A DNA stretch of 13,958 nucleotides, taken from NCBI GenBank assembly GCA_030705745.1, contig JAUZPT010000034.1, positions 1 through 13,958 of the forward strand, written 5' to 3'. Below the pieces are notes generated by a model, which was not told where the DNA came from, ran no database searches, and saw only the letters and a program-made list of their open reading frames with translations. The DNA is from Bacillota bacterium. GTDB lineage: Bacteria > Bacillota > Bacilli > Bacillales > Cytobacillaceae. Positions 8,554-13,958 of the stretch are shown here, one piece after another; position 1 is the stretch's first letter; every line of letters starts with the position of its first letter. A program made the translations under genes and the position numbers.

Positions 8554-9743
8554 TCACTAGTCTCCTTGGGTATGGGTTGTCCTTTTGCGATATTTTCAAT
8601 AATTTGAAAATGAATTGACAATTTAACTTTACCATTCTCAAATACGCGGTGTAAAATTTTTTCCTCTTTTATCTTAGCATCTTCATCAATTCTTGTTTTT
8701 ATATCTCGAAGGGCAATTTCCGATGCTTTTTTAATCGCTTCATCCTTTGTGTATTGACGGGTAATTTCTTCCTTTTCGCGAAACGTTTTATTTACATAAG
8801 AAAAAGGCAATTTCCATTTCAATAAATAAATATCACGTTGATTCTCTTCTGTTTCATATTTCCTTAACTTCAATTTTCCAAAACCCCATAACGGAATATC
8901 GGTTGACCCAATTCGCAAATAGTGCTTTTGCTCTTCCTTTCCATTAAAAACTTTAAACGACGTATTAAGCGGCATCTCCACATAGCTTTTATACCATGTT
9001 TCCCCCAATATTTCTCCTTGCGCAGCAACCCTTTTCGTTGCACCTTCCTTCCCAATCAAACCGGACACGAGCAATTGTCCCGGCACTACATGATCATACA
9101 CATTTACCATTTGTTTTCCCTTTTCAACAAACATATGGACAATGGTGGCTTTTTTCTTGGCAACTAAATTTCTTGGTGATAATTGTTCAGTTTTTTTCGG
9201 TTGCTTCTTTTCGACTACCTGGAGATGGAAGGTTGTCCCCTTCAATTCCACACCTACCCATGTCAAGGCTTCGATCCGGTTCGTCAGTTGCCGTTGAATC
9301 CCTTCGACATTTGCAATTGAAAATTGTGTTCTTCCAATTTTCACGCCCATCTTGTCCAATTCCTTGCGAATTTGATATTCAGTGGCAGGCTTAGCCCCCT
9401 TAATCTCAATTCCCCAAATCGAATTTGAAAGAAAAAAAACAATAAAAACAAACATCAAACCGCCAATGATAAAACCGCTATTTTTTAGCATTCTATTTAT
9501 CACAAATGGGGCACCACTCCGCCGAAGAAACTCAACCGAACATTCACTTTGCCGGGCAAAAGGCCTTATTCGAAGTGCTTCCCTCACTCGTAGCGTAAAG
9601 GTTGCTGTCTCTGTTCCATGCCTTTTAACATTTTGGACATGAACGCCATTTCGGACCAGGAGGTTTAAAAAACGCTCGATTCCCTTTCCAGCGACTCTCA
9701 CAGTAACCTTGCCATAAAAATTTTCCATCCACTCGTTCTTCAT
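8550..9743 (-). CDS. yqfD: Sporulation protein YqfD
   Basis: YqfD is a conserved membrane protein of endospore formers. In B. subtilis it is made in the mother cell under sigma-E; its biochemical role is not settled. The 397-residue protein has a cytosolic N-terminal part (1-85) rich in basic residues, one membrane segment at about 89-108, and a large extracytoplasmic domain. The region just after the membrane (IEIKGAKPATEYQIRKELDK) and the repeated basic blocks fit the family. The start ATG has GGAGG six bases upstream and overlaps the yqfC stop by ATGA. The end overlaps phoH in the same way. The presence of yqfC and yqfD implies an endospore-forming lineage. Confidence 0.93.
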   Translation of the reverse strand: MKNEWMENFYGKVTVRVAGKGIERFLNLLVRNGVHVQNVKRHGTETATFTLRVREALRIRPFARQSECSVEFLRRSGAPFVINRMLKNSGFIIGGLMFVFIVFFLSNSIWGIEIKGAKPATEYQIRKELDKMGVKIGRTQFSIANVEGIQRQLTNRIEALTWVGVELKGTTFHLQVVEKKQPKKTEQLSPRNLVAKKKATIVHMFVEKGKQMVNVYDHVVPGQLLVSGLIGKEGATKRVAAQGEILGETWYKSYVEMPLNTSFKVFNGKEEQKHYLRIGSTDIPLWGFGKLKLRKYETEENQRDIYLLKWKLPFSYVNKTFREKEEITRQYTKDEAIKKASEIALRDIKTRIDEDAKIKEEKILHRVFENGKVKLSIHFQIIENIAKGQPIPKETSE

Positions 9744-10042
9744 TTTTTTCCTCCCGACTCCTCATTTATGTAGATGACTTGGTCAATTCTTCCCTCCAAA
9801 AGGATTTCTTCAGGCAATATGGTTTTAATTACGAAGCTTTTACCTTTTATTAAAAGCTGCCCTTGTTTTAGCAATAATCTAACTTCCTTGTCTGAAAACG
9901 CTATAAGCCCTCGATGATTCTCAATATATATATGAATTTGCCCGATCATAGTGATACGGGGTAAATCCATCATGACATCTTGAGGAAGATCCATTTTATC
10001 CGCCATCCAATTTCGGACGAGTTGTCCCCACTTTTTCGCCAT
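9740..10042 (-). CDS. yqfC: Sporulation protein YqfC (YabP/YqfC family)
   Basis: YqfC is a small soluble protein of the YabP/YqfC family. In B. subtilis it is expressed under sigma-E in the mother cell, and its molecular role is unclear. The 100 residues include the very conserved core DLPRITMIGQIHIYIENHRG (27-46) and LKTILPEEILLEG-like text (IKTILPEEILLEG near 71-83), predicted to be mostly beta strand. The start MAKKWGQLVRNWM matches the B. subtilis N-terminus. It is translationally coupled to yqfD. Its ribosome binding site AAAGGGGG (10051-10058) is buried in the 3' arm of a 14-bp hairpin, which is unusual and reported separately. Confidence 0.95.
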   Translation of the reverse strand: MAKKWGQLVRNWMADKMDLPQDVMMDLPRITMIGQIHIYIENHRGLIAFSDKEVRLLLKQGQLLIKGKSFVIKTILPEEILLEGRIDQVIYINEESGGKK

Positions 10043-10090
10043 AAAAAGAACCCCCTTTCATCTCATATGTATGAATTGAAAGGGGGTTCT
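10043..10090 (-). terminator. 14-bp perfect hairpin with T-tail covering the yqfC ribosome binding site
   Basis: AGAACCCCCTTTCA and its exact reverse complement (10047-10060 and 10077-10090) flank a 16-base loop. On the minus strand the 3' arm is followed by TTTTT and then immediately the yqfC ATG. It has the form of an intrinsic terminator for the upstream nfeD-floA-yqfB operon. It also holds the yqfC Shine-Dalgarno sequence, so a read-through RNA would hide it. Confidence 0.85.
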
Positions 10091-10129
10091 AGCACTTTTT
10101 TTCCTTTTATAAACGTTGTTTTGCAAAGA

Positions 10130-10573
10130 TTAATCCTTGAGCCTGCTTGCAAAATGCGGCTTCTTCGCTCGAGGAGGGCCAAGTATTTCAGAAAGGATAA
10201 CCGCGTCCACTAGCGCTTTTTCTTCGAGACTCAACTGATGAGGAAGAAACTCTCTTTCCACATTCTCTAATTGGCTAAGATTATTTTTCTGAATCCTAGA
10301 CGATGCATCGGTAGTTTGCTGTGCTTTCACGGCTTTCTGTTTTCTTACATTGTATTCTGACTCAAGATTGCTTGAAGACTTCCCTTCAAATTGTTGGGAT
10401 TGGACAAGGTGTGACTTCTTTCGTGCTTCGGTCGCTTTTCTGGGTTGTTCATAGTTTCCATAATCTCTATTACTTGTTAAAAAGGGCTTGAATGTTTCCT
10501 TCCCCTTCCTTTCAACCAGTTTGTATAGTGCAGTGACAATCCCTATAACGATAGCGGCAATTAAACTGCTCAA
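10130..10573 (-). CDS. yqfB: Membrane-anchored protein of unknown function, YqfB position
   Basis: I assign this gene to yqfB by position between floA and yqfC, as in B. subtilis; its function is unknown. The 147-residue protein starts with one hydrophobic segment (residues 4-20, IAAIVIGIVTALYKLV), probably an uncleaved anchor. A charged, low-complexity linker rich in Lys, Gln and Ser follows (about 22-110), and then a C-terminal block with LSLEEKALVDAVI and ILGPPRAKKPH (114-140), which looks like a short binding motif. The TTG start at 10573 has AGGAGG seven bases upstream. An ATG 36 bases earlier lacks a ribosome binding site and would put charged residues in front of the anchor. As the third gene of the sigma-W-type operon it may serve the flotillin membrane domains, but this is inference from context. 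Confidence 0.8.
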   Translation of the reverse strand: MSSLIAAIVIGIVTALYKLVERKGKETFKPFLTSNRDYGNYEQPRKATEARKKSHLVQSQQFEGKSSSNLESEYNVRKQKAVKAQQTTDASSRIQKNNLSQLENVEREFLPHQLSLEEKALVDAVILSEILGPPRAKKPHFASRLKD

Positions 10574-10624
10574 AAGCCTGCCTCCTTTCTCTTTCCTGCA
10601 AATCCACATCCATGCTTCTCAAAT

Positions 10625-11611
10625 TTATTGACCTTCTTTTTTGTCACCTGTCATCTTGCCTATTGAACCACGCATATCGGTATCAGCTGAAATATTTTTC
10701 AGGTTCATATAGTCCATTACCCCTATATTTCCCGACCTGAGCGCTTCAGCCATAGCCAAAGGAACTTCCGCTTCCGCTTCAACCACCTTCGCCCTCATTT
10801 CCTGTACACGGGCCTTCATTTCCTGTTCTGTAGCTACAGCCATAGCCCTTCGTTCTTCCGCTTTCGCTTGGGCAATTTTTTTATCCGCTTCAGCTTGTTC
10901 TGTTTGTAATTCAGCACCGATATTCTTACCGATTTCTACATCAGCAATATCGATCGAGAGAATTTCAAATGCGGTTCCCGCATCAAGACCTTTAGATAAA
11001 ACAGTTTGAGAAATCAAATCTGGATTTTCAAGCACTTTGCTATGGTTTTCGGAGGATCCGATCGTAGAAACGACACCTTCACCAACACGTGCGACTACTG
11101 TTTCTTCACCCGCACCCCCAACAAGTCGCTCAATATTTGCTCGAACTGTTATCCTTGCCTTTGCTTTGACTTCAATCCCATTCATGGCAATCCCTGCAAT
11201 GAACGGTGTTTCAATTACTTTAGGGTTAACGCTCATTTGGACGGCTTCAAGCACATCACGACCGGCCAAATCAATGGCTGCGCATCTCTCGAAGGATAAT
11301 TCAATATTCGCCCTGTGCGCGGCAATAAGGGCATTGACAACCCTGTCAACGTTCCCACCGGCTAAATAATGGCTTTCTAGTTGATTTGTTGTCACATTCA
11401 ACCCTGCTTTATGCGCTTTAATCAACGGAATGATTACCCTGCTCGGGGTGACACGGCGGAGCCTCATACCGACCAATGTAAAAATGCTTACATGCACACC
11501 TGCGGCAAGCGCAGAAACCCATAGCATCACAGGTACAAATGATAGTAAAATACCAAGAAGTATCAAACCGATGAAAATGATTGCAATCAAAAATAAACCT
11601 TCATTTCCCAT
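10625..11611 (-). CDS. floA: Flotillin-like protein FloA (YqfA)
   Basis: FloA is an SPFH-family scaffold that forms foci in the membrane and organises functional microdomains affecting fluidity, secretion and signalling. The 328-residue protein has hydrophobic N-terminal stretches (6-27 and 29-48), an SPFH domain (about 50-230, with [17 protein letters not shown] and GDxLD-like [16 protein letters not shown]) and a coiled coil rich in Glu/Ala (about 236-290: [20 protein letters not shown]). Length is close to the B. subtilis protein. The chosen ATG has AGGAGG seven bases upstream; a TTG two codons earlier is too close to it. It is 11 bases from the nfeD stop, and in B. subtilis the pair is under sigma-W. 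Confidence 0.96.
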   Translation of the reverse strand: MGNEGLFLIAIIFIGLILLGILLSFVPVMLWVSALAAGVHVSIFTLVGMRLRRVTPSRVIIPLIKAHKAGLNVTTNQLESHYLAGGNVDRVVNALIAAHRANIELSFERCAAIDLAGRDVLEAVQMSVNPKVIETPFIAGIAMNGIEVKAKARITVRANIERLVGGAGEETVVARVGEGVVSTIGSSENHSKVLENPDLISQTVLSKGLDAGTAFEILSIDIADVEIGKNIGAELQTEQAEADKKIAQAKAEERRAMAVATEQEMKARVQEMRAKVVEAEAEVPLAMAEALRSGNIGVMDYMNLKNISADTDMRGSIGKMTGDKKEGQ

Positions 11612-11622
11612 TTTCAAACCTC

Positions 11623-12264
11623 CTATTCTTTCTCTAATTCTCTGACCACAATCCTTGCTCCTTCTACCAGTATTACCTTAATAGGGCTATTTCGAGGAAT
11701 GAATCCTCCTTCCGTCACCACCGTAATCCGCTCGTTTTGAAACATCGCCGTTCCAGAGGGCCTTAACATCGTAAGCGCGATTCCTTTTTGCCCGAGCAGA
11801 TCCATCCGATTTTTATTTGAAACATAGCCATCCTCCTTTTTGGCTGACTCAAACAAAACCAATCGATTAAAGAGGACCATTTTTTTGTGAAACATCTTTA
11901 TTAGCAAAATAAATAAAACGGTTGAAAAGAAAATGGAAATCAGTATGGCTATTGCCATTTGAAATGTATTTTCACCTGCTAAAAACAGACTTCCTACCAG
12001 AGCCGCTACCCCGATTGTGCCAGCCACTGCCCCCGGCAAAAAAAATTCCAAGAAGATGAGCAAAAGGCCTGAAACAAACAATAGTAACGTTCCCACACCG
12101 GCCATTCCCGCAGTAAAATGTCCGTAAAAAAAGAGCAAAAGTGCTGACATTCCAATCAGTCCTGGTAGCCCAACGCGCTGAGAAAAAAGCTCCAATACCA
12201 TTGCCATCCCTGCAATTGTCAATAATAGGGTAAAGACGATTGGATTTGTTATCCATTCCACCAT
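11623..12264 (-). CDS. NfeD-family membrane protein, short form without protease domain (YqeZ position)
   Basis: NfeD proteins are partners of flotillins. The 213-residue protein has four to five membrane segments (about 9-27, 33-50, 54-76, 80-97, 103-124) and a C-terminal OB-fold domain (about 155-212: [20 protein letters not shown] to [10 protein letters not shown]), the mark of the family. B. subtilis YqeZ is about twice as long, with an N-terminal ClpP-like serine protease domain. None is found here, and only 190 bases separate the start from yqeY. The ATG is well supported by GGAGGGG about seven bases upstream, so this is a complete short form and not a cut gene. It is the first gene of the operon with floA and yqfB and lies behind a sigma-W-like promoter. 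Confidence 0.9.
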   Translation of the reverse strand: MVEWITNPIVFTLLLTIAGMAMVLELFSQRVGLPGLIGMSALLLFFYGHFTAGMAGVGTLLLFVSGLLLIFLEFFLPGAVAGTIGVAALVGSLFLAGENTFQMAIAILISIFFSTVLFILLIKMFHKKMVLFNRLVLFESAKKEDGYVSNKNRMDLLGQKGIALTMLRPSGTAMFQNERITVVTEGGFIPRNSPIKVILVEGARIVVRELEKE

Positions 12265-12302
12265 AAAATTTCCCCTCCTTCCTTTCTACTGACATTAATA
12301 CT

Positions 12303-12328
12303 TACGTTTCATCCGGTGCAAAGTTTCG
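12303..12328 (-). promoter_or_regulatory. Sigma-W-like promoter of nfeD-floA-yqfB
   Basis: The minus strand has CGAAAC (12323-12328), exactly 16 bases, then CGTA (12303-12306). The sigma-W consensus is TGAAAC-N16-CGTA, and the B. subtilis yqeZ-yqfA-yqfB operon is in the sigma-W regulon. The start would be near 12295, giving a leader of about 30 bases. A weaker sigma-A match, TTGTTT-N17-TATATT, lies just upstream. Confidence 0.68.
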
Positions 12329-12414
12329 TTCTCCGTAAAATATAATTTTTATTTTCAAACGAAACAACTTTTTTCAGCAAAAAAACAATGCTGTTATAGA
12401 TCAGAGCCTAAATG

Positions 12415-12439
12415 AAAAACCGCAAGCGGATGCTTGCGG
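12415..12439 (-). terminator. Rho-independent terminator after yqeY
   Basis: A perfect 8-bp stem, CCGCAAGC with GCTTGCGG, closes an ATCC loop and is followed by TTTTT. It lies 15 bases past the yqeY stop codon and ends the rpsU-yqeY transcript. Confidence 0.93.
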
Positions 12440-12454
12440 CTTTGATGTCGGTAA

Positions 12455-12898
12455 TTATGAAAGGTGTTGTTGAACAAGTTTATTTACAAGTGATCCATCT
12501 GCTTTACCCTTTGTTTTCGGAATAATGGCAGCCATCACTTTCCCTATATCTGCTTTTGAGACTGCACCGGTCTCAGAAATGGATTGTTTTACGATTTCTG
12601 AAAGTTCCTCTTCAGAAAGCTGTTCCGGCATGTACAACTCGACAATTGCCAATTCAGTTCGCAATTTTTCAACCAGGTCTGAACGTCCTGCTTTATCAAA
12701 TTCATGGAGGGAGTCTTTGCGTTGTTTCATTTCGCGAGAAAGGACAGTCAACTCTTCCTCATCAGATGGCTCGTGACCGAGCTTTATGGATTCATTTTGC
12801 AATGAAGCCTTAATCATCCGAATAACGGAAAGCTTGTCTTTTTCCTTATTTTTCATCGCTTGTTTCATATCATTATTTAAACGCTCGAGAAGACTCAA
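12455..12898 (-). CDS. yqeY: GatB/YqeY domain protein
   Basis: YqeY is a small cytoplasmic protein resembling the C-terminal tRNA-binding tail of GatB, the amidotransferase subunit. Its own role is unknown, though it is widely linked with rpsU. The 147-residue protein starts [17 protein letters not shown], carries [18 protein letters not shown] in the helical N-terminal domain, and ends in the conserved [17 protein letters not shown]. Length and sequence closely match B. subtilis YqeY. The start is TTG at 12896-12898, with a GAGG-like ribosome binding site about ten bases upstream. It lies 16 bases after rpsU and is co-transcribed with it, ending at a strong terminator. Confidence 0.95.
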   Translation of the reverse strand: MSLLERLNNDMKQAMKNKEKDKLSVIRMIKASLQNESIKLGHEPSDEEELTVLSREMKQRKDSLHEFDKAGRSDLVEKLRTELAIVELYMPEQLSEEELSEIVKQSISETGAVSKADIGKVMAAIIPKTKGKADGSLVNKLVQQHLS

Positions 12899-12914
12899 TT
12901 AATTACACCCTCTC

Positions 12915-13088
12915 TTAAAACTTACGTTTTCTAGCTGCTTCTGACTTTTTCTTACGCTTAACACTAGGCTTTTCGTAGAATTCGCGCTTTCTTGCTTCTT
13001 GCAAAGTACCAGTTTTAGAAACTGTACGTTTGAAGCGACGAAGAGCATCTTCAAGCGATTCGTTTTTACGAACGACGGTTTTAGACAT
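12915..13088 (-). CDS. rpsU: 30S ribosomal protein S21
   Basis: S21 (bS21) is a small, very basic protein of the 30S subunit near the anti-Shine-Dalgarno end of 16S rRNA. The 57 residues run from [20 protein letters not shown] to [14 protein letters not shown] and are nearly identical to the B. subtilis protein. The chosen ATG is preceded by a very strong GGAGGGAGGG site. An upstream in-frame ATG would add ten residues not found in the family. It is the first gene of the rpsU-yqeY transcript, with its own sigma-A promoter and a stem-loop at the RNA 5' end. Confidence 0.98.
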   Translation of the reverse strand: MSKTVVRKNESLEDALRRFKRTVSKTGTLQEARKREFYEKPSVKRKKKSEAARKRKF

Positions 13089-13130
13089 TCTCTTTCCCTC
13101 CCTCCGAACACAACACACTCACATCAAAAC

Positions 13131-13146
13131 ACATGGTTTTCCATGT
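13131..13146 (-). promoter_or_regulatory. 5' stem-loop in the rpsU leader
   Basis: ACATGG and CCATGT form a 6-bp stem with an AAAA loop on the minus-strand RNA. It starts within a few bases of the expected transcription start (near 13148). It is followed by TTTTG, not a full terminator tail, so an RNA-stabilising or regulatory hairpin is more likely than a terminator. Confidence 0.55.
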
Positions 13147-13154
13147 ACTTTGCA

Positions 13155-13183
13155 ATTATAATATAACCTTGTTACAAGGTCAA
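13155..13183 (-). promoter_or_regulatory. Sigma-A promoter of rpsU-yqeY
   Basis: The -35 TTGACC (13178-13183) is separated by 17 bases from a perfect -10 TATAAT (13155-13160). The spacer contains most of a perfect inverted repeat, ACCTTG-TAA-CAAGGT (13166-13180), which overlaps the -35. Confidence 0.9.
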
Positions 13184-13190
13184 CTGAATT

Positions 13191-13206
13191 TAAGCATATA
13201 TGCTTA
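13191..13206. repeat. 16-bp perfect palindrome beside the rpsU promoter
   Basis: TAAGCATATATGCTTA is its own reverse complement. It is followed by two more TATGC units and a nine-base T-run. It lies just upstream of the rpsU -35 and about 18 bases before the likely yqeW -35. It could be an operator or an AT-rich UP-type element; its role is not known. Confidence 0.6.
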
Positions 13207-13222
13207 TGCTTATGCATTTTTT

Positions 13223-13250
13223 TTTACAATTTCTTAATAAAATTTATTAT
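13223..13250 (+). promoter_or_regulatory. Likely sigma-A promoter of yqeW
   Basis: TTTACA (13223-13228), 16 bases, then TATTAT (13245-13250) reads toward yqeW, each box differing from consensus at one base. The start would be near 13257 and the leader about 88 bases. The leader shows no strong structure. Confidence 0.5.
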
Positions 13251-13344
13251 CCTTAAAACAAATCGAAAGAATAATCCTAATCGATCGTGTTTATGGCATG
13301 TCCAAATAGCTCACACCATAGAATGAAGAATAGGGGGTGTAGGG

Positions 13345-13958
13345 ATGTTATACGTCTTATTATTCGTGCTTTGCATTTTATTATTTATTTTTGGGATGAC
13401 CATTATTCGAATCGGTATGTTTAATTTATCAGCAGAAAAACTAAAGATTTGGTTGATGAAGTTAACAAGTACTCCTCTAAAAGGGATGTTGACCGGAACT
13501 TTCATCACCGCTATTCTTCAAAGCAGTTCGACTGTGATGGTACTAACGATTGGATTAATTTCTGCAAGGATTATGACGTTTCCACAATCGATTGGAATCA
13601 TTCTTGGCACGAATATTGGGACTACCTTTAAAACAGAATTAATCACATTTAATTTAAATTCGGCTCTTATCCCACTAGCCATTTCTGGTGCCATTCTACT
13701 GCTTCTCAAAAACAAAAATTCAAGAAGCATCGGAATGCTTCTGATTGGAATATCTTCTGTTTTTACTGCCATGAAGGGATTTGAGATGCTTTCCCGGCCA
13801 TTAACCTCTGTTCCATTCATTCAGCATTCTTTACTTTCCTTAAACGAAAGCATATTGATTAGCGTATTGCTTGGAGCAGGTTTGACATCAATCATTCAAT
13901 CCAGCACCGCCATGACAGGAATTGCCATGGGTTTCCTTTCAGCGGGAATTTTGAGGCT
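13345..13958 (+). CDS. yqeW: Na/Pi cotransporter family protein, YqeW-like, C-terminus outside the window
   Basis: This is the N-terminal 204 residues of a sodium-dependent phosphate transporter-type membrane protein (NptA/PNaS family). It has several hydrophobic segments (about 1-27, 45-75, 81-100, 105-121, 127-147, 168-198). The inverted family repeats are marked by ILQSSSTVMV (57-66) and IIQSSTAMTG (183-192), whose QSSS/QSST motifs are the family's substrate-path signature, plus GTNIGTT (88-94). The position beside rpsU and facing away from it matches B. subtilis yqeW. The ATG is preceded by an AGGGGGTG site. The frame is open to the window end, so roughly the last third is unseen. Whether it really moves phosphate is not shown by sequence. 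Confidence 0.92.
   Translation, partial: MLYVLLFVLCILLFIFGMTIIRIGMFNLSAEKLKIWLMKLTSTPLKGMLTGTFITAILQSSSTVMVLTIGLISARIMTFPQSIGIILGTNIGTTFKTELITFNLNSALIPLAISGAILLLLKNKNSRSIGMLLIGISSVFTAMKGFEMLSRPLTSVPFIQHSLLSLNESILISVLLGAGLTSIIQSSTAMTGIAMGFLSAGILR

Noticed and set aside
8996..9394. Plus-strand ORF of 132 codons opposite yqfD
   Set aside because: Shadow of yqfD with no ribosome binding site and low-complexity Ser/Phe/Pro content.
13518..13820. Minus-strand ORF of 100 codons inside yqeW
   Set aside because: Opposite a recognised transporter gene with family motifs; shadow frame.
1..13958. Search for insertion sequences, prophage, CRISPR repeats, tRNA or rRNA genes, toxin-antitoxin or defence modules
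   Set aside because: None seen. Gene order is that of the conserved Bacillaceae core chromosome, and base composition looks even by eye.

Overview
This window looks like an ordinary, conserved chromosomal region of a low-GC Gram-positive bacterium of the family Bacillaceae. The evidence is gene order and protein similarity. Read along the minus strand from the right-hand end, it carries rpsU, yqeY, nfeD (yqeZ), floA (yqfA), yqfB, yqfC, yqfD, phoH, pgpH (yqfF), ybeY (yqfG), dgkA, era, yqzL, recO, glyS and ccpN (yqzB). This is the order around rpsU–era–recO–ccpN in Bacillus subtilis. A yqeW-like Na/Pi cotransporter gene faces the other way at the right edge. The species is not B. subtilis itself, for three reasons: glycyl-tRNA synthetase is a single chain of 460 residues instead of GlyQ plus GlyS, cdd is missing between dgkA and era, and the NfeD protein has no protease domain. 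I cannot name the species.

Layout, left to right (all minus strand unless stated). 1-332 is the N-terminal part of ccpN, cut by the window edge. 333-517 is intergenic, with the glyS terminator and a possible ccpN promoter. 518-1900 is glyS, with a glycine T-box leader and a strong promoter at 1931-2179. 2185-4193 holds recO, the small gene yqzL and era. 4194-4412 is an AT-rich gap where cdd would be expected. 4413-7436 holds dgkA, ybeY and pgpH, overlapping head to tail, with their own promoter upstream. A terminator at 7562-7593 separates them from phoH, yqfD and yqfC (7594-10042), whose genes overlap by ATGA. A 14-bp hairpin covers the yqfC ribosome binding site. 10130-12264 is the yqfB-floA-nfeD membrane-stress operon behind a sigma-W-like promoter. 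12415-13088 holds yqeY and rpsU with terminator and promoter. 13089-13344 is the divergent intergenic region, and 13345-13958 is yqeW on the plus strand, incomplete.

Functionally, the region groups ribosome and RNA work (S21, YqeY, YbeY, Era, PhoH, GlyRS), DNA repair (RecO), lipid-carrier and second-messenger membrane proteins (DgkA, PgpH), flotillin/NfeD membrane-domain proteins, two sporulation proteins (YqfC, YqfD) and a regulator of gluconeogenesis (CcpN). Several starts were reassigned from ribosome binding sites: GTG for ccpN and pgpH, TTG for yqfB and yqeY, and internal ATGs for era, dgkA, floA and rpsU.

I found no mobile element, CRISPR array, tRNA or rRNA, and no clear sign of a previously undescribed multi-gene system. 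The points most worth a second look are regulatory: the hairpin over the yqfC start, the palindromes around the rpsU promoter, and the lineage differences at glyS, cdd and nfeD.
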